Positions 63,239 to 64,000 of a stretch of 64,000 bases of DNA are shown here, one piece after another. The notes beneath the pieces were generated by a model, which was not told the origin of the DNA, ran no database searches, and saw only the letters and a list, made by a program, of their open reading frames with translations. How positions within the stretch are numbered: position 1 is the first letter of the stretch; the number at the start of each line of letters is the position of its first letter. The stretch lies in the NCBI GenBank assembly GCA_047967505.1, contig CM106539.1; one strand, written 5' to 3'. A program made the position numbers and the translations under genes. This stretch comes from Dipteris shenzhenensis (taxonomy: Eukaryota > Polypodiophyta > Polypodiopsida > Gleicheniales).

Positions 63239-64000
63239 CCTTAAAGGTGACAGGTATGTGATCATCTGTTGGAGGTGCTTTTGCGAGTTGCTGTCATAAG
63301 TTAATTATTTCGATTAATGGAGTTAGGTGTAGTTGTTGGATTCGAGGTAGTGTGAATGTGAAACCTCCAAAGGGTGCGGGGGGGAAGCACTAGATGACCT
63401 GTGAATTGTTTGGCGGATTAATTTTATTGTGCTGGTCTGTTGGGTACCAGAGACAATCACTGCTGTAACAAACTGTTGAAATAGAAGATCTGTAAAGGGC
63501 AGTGACTTGCTGAAACCGGTTCGCATGGCCAATATGGGGTTTGTCTAGTGTGACTGGTTGTTATTACCGGTTGCTGAAGCAGAAATCCACCTAGATTAGT
63601 TGTGAGTTAAGGCTAGGTGTTGGGGTAGTGCTGCAAAACACACCTGGGTAGCTTTGAATTCGTCGTTAAGTGCGCAGGTGTCACAGACCTGTGTGCCAAC
63701 TGTTCGTCTGCTATCGCTGGTACAGTAATAGTTATTCGCTGCTTATGGGTTTGCATAATGATGACCATAAAGGTGCAGAATTACTGGCAAGCATACCTGA
63801 TAGGAACTGATTGCGACTGCTTCCTGTTCATACTGATGTTTTTTGGTAGTACGTATATTGGGCGGAGGCTTCTAGAAAGCTAGACAAGCTTGCTTTTGAA
63901 AAGCTTTCCAAAGCTTTTAGAATCGGCCCAAAATTCCATATAAAAAATGTTGAATCTGAGAAGCGTGCACATGCAGAGTAATTTGTTAATCTATTATGGA
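63239..64000. other. Possible leader of an element running off the window
   Basis: No gene is supported. 63870-63935 is rich in AAGCTT-type words (AGAAAGCTAGACAAGCTTGC, GAAAAGCTTTCCAAAGCTTT), several of them self-complementary. The minus-strand frame at 63323-63532 has no motif. Confidence 0.35.

Noticed and set aside
1-64000. tRNA, rRNA and other structured RNA genes
   Set aside because: I looked for tRNA-like arms and T-loop sequences by eye and found none convincing. Only tRNA-complementary PBS sites were seen.

Overview
This window reads as nuclear DNA of a land plant whose chromosomes are loaded with retrotransposons. Two loci look like intact host genes. One is a five-exon, minus-strand homologue of the meiotic crossover protein ZIP4/SPO22 (17011-20457). 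The other is a single-exon, plus-strand FtsJ-type RNA 2'-O-methyltransferase (42597-44270). Spliced plant-type introns, tRNA-iMet primer-binding sites, Ty1/copia elements, a chromodomain Ty3/gypsy element and plant L1-type LINEs with zf-RVT tails all point to a vascular plant. A decayed transposon-like gene at 28.0-31.5 kb resembles proteins I associate with ferns, lycophytes and bryophytes, so I lean towards a seed-free vascular plant. That placement is an inference.

Layout. 0.5-12.2 kb: a decayed plus-strand copia element cut in its protease by a 7.2-kb LINE (1626-8839) that still carries a perfect 15-bp target-site duplication. 12.2-15.1 kb: scraps of a minus-strand copia, a minus-strand gypsy integrase and a plus-strand copia-type gag with an LTR-like tail. 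17.0-20.5 kb: ZIP4. 20.9-24.1 kb: non-coding DNA with several tandem repeat families and one long inverted repeat. 24.3-25.9 kb: a decayed coiled-coil gene ending in a Cys/His-rich module. 28.0-31.5 kb: a broken transposon-like gene with an intron built of short palindromic repeats. 32.7-38.5 kb: dispersed repeats and about 1 kb of GA-rich DNA. 38.5-42.4 kb: fragments of gypsy, copia (both strands) and LINE. 42.6-44.3 kb: methyltransferase gene. 45.1-46.0 and 55.7-56.4 kb: 5' and 3' scraps of a plus-strand copia. Between them lies a complete, apparently very young gypsy element (47285-55295) with 975-bp LTRs that look identical, a 5-bp target duplication, a PBS, a PPT and one open 1554-residue Gag-Pol frame. 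56.4-60.7 kb: a minus-strand copia with both LTRs but an internal deletion that removes reverse transcriptase. 62.8-63.2 kb: a probable LTR followed by a variant PBS.

The most unusual signals are non-coding. The U3 of the young gypsy LTR holds a run of at least eight short hairpins of TTGAC-NNNN-GTCAA type whose stems differ by compensatory changes, lying directly upstream of the TATA region. Its leader holds eight same-strand ACGTGGC cores in about 170 bp. Together they look like a dense, possibly stress-responsive regulatory module carried by a mobile element. Also notable are the transposon-like gene at 28-31.5 kb, an ATGA overlap between LINE ORF1 and ORF2, upstream ORFs crowding the methyltransferase start, and a 33-nt exon in ZIP4.
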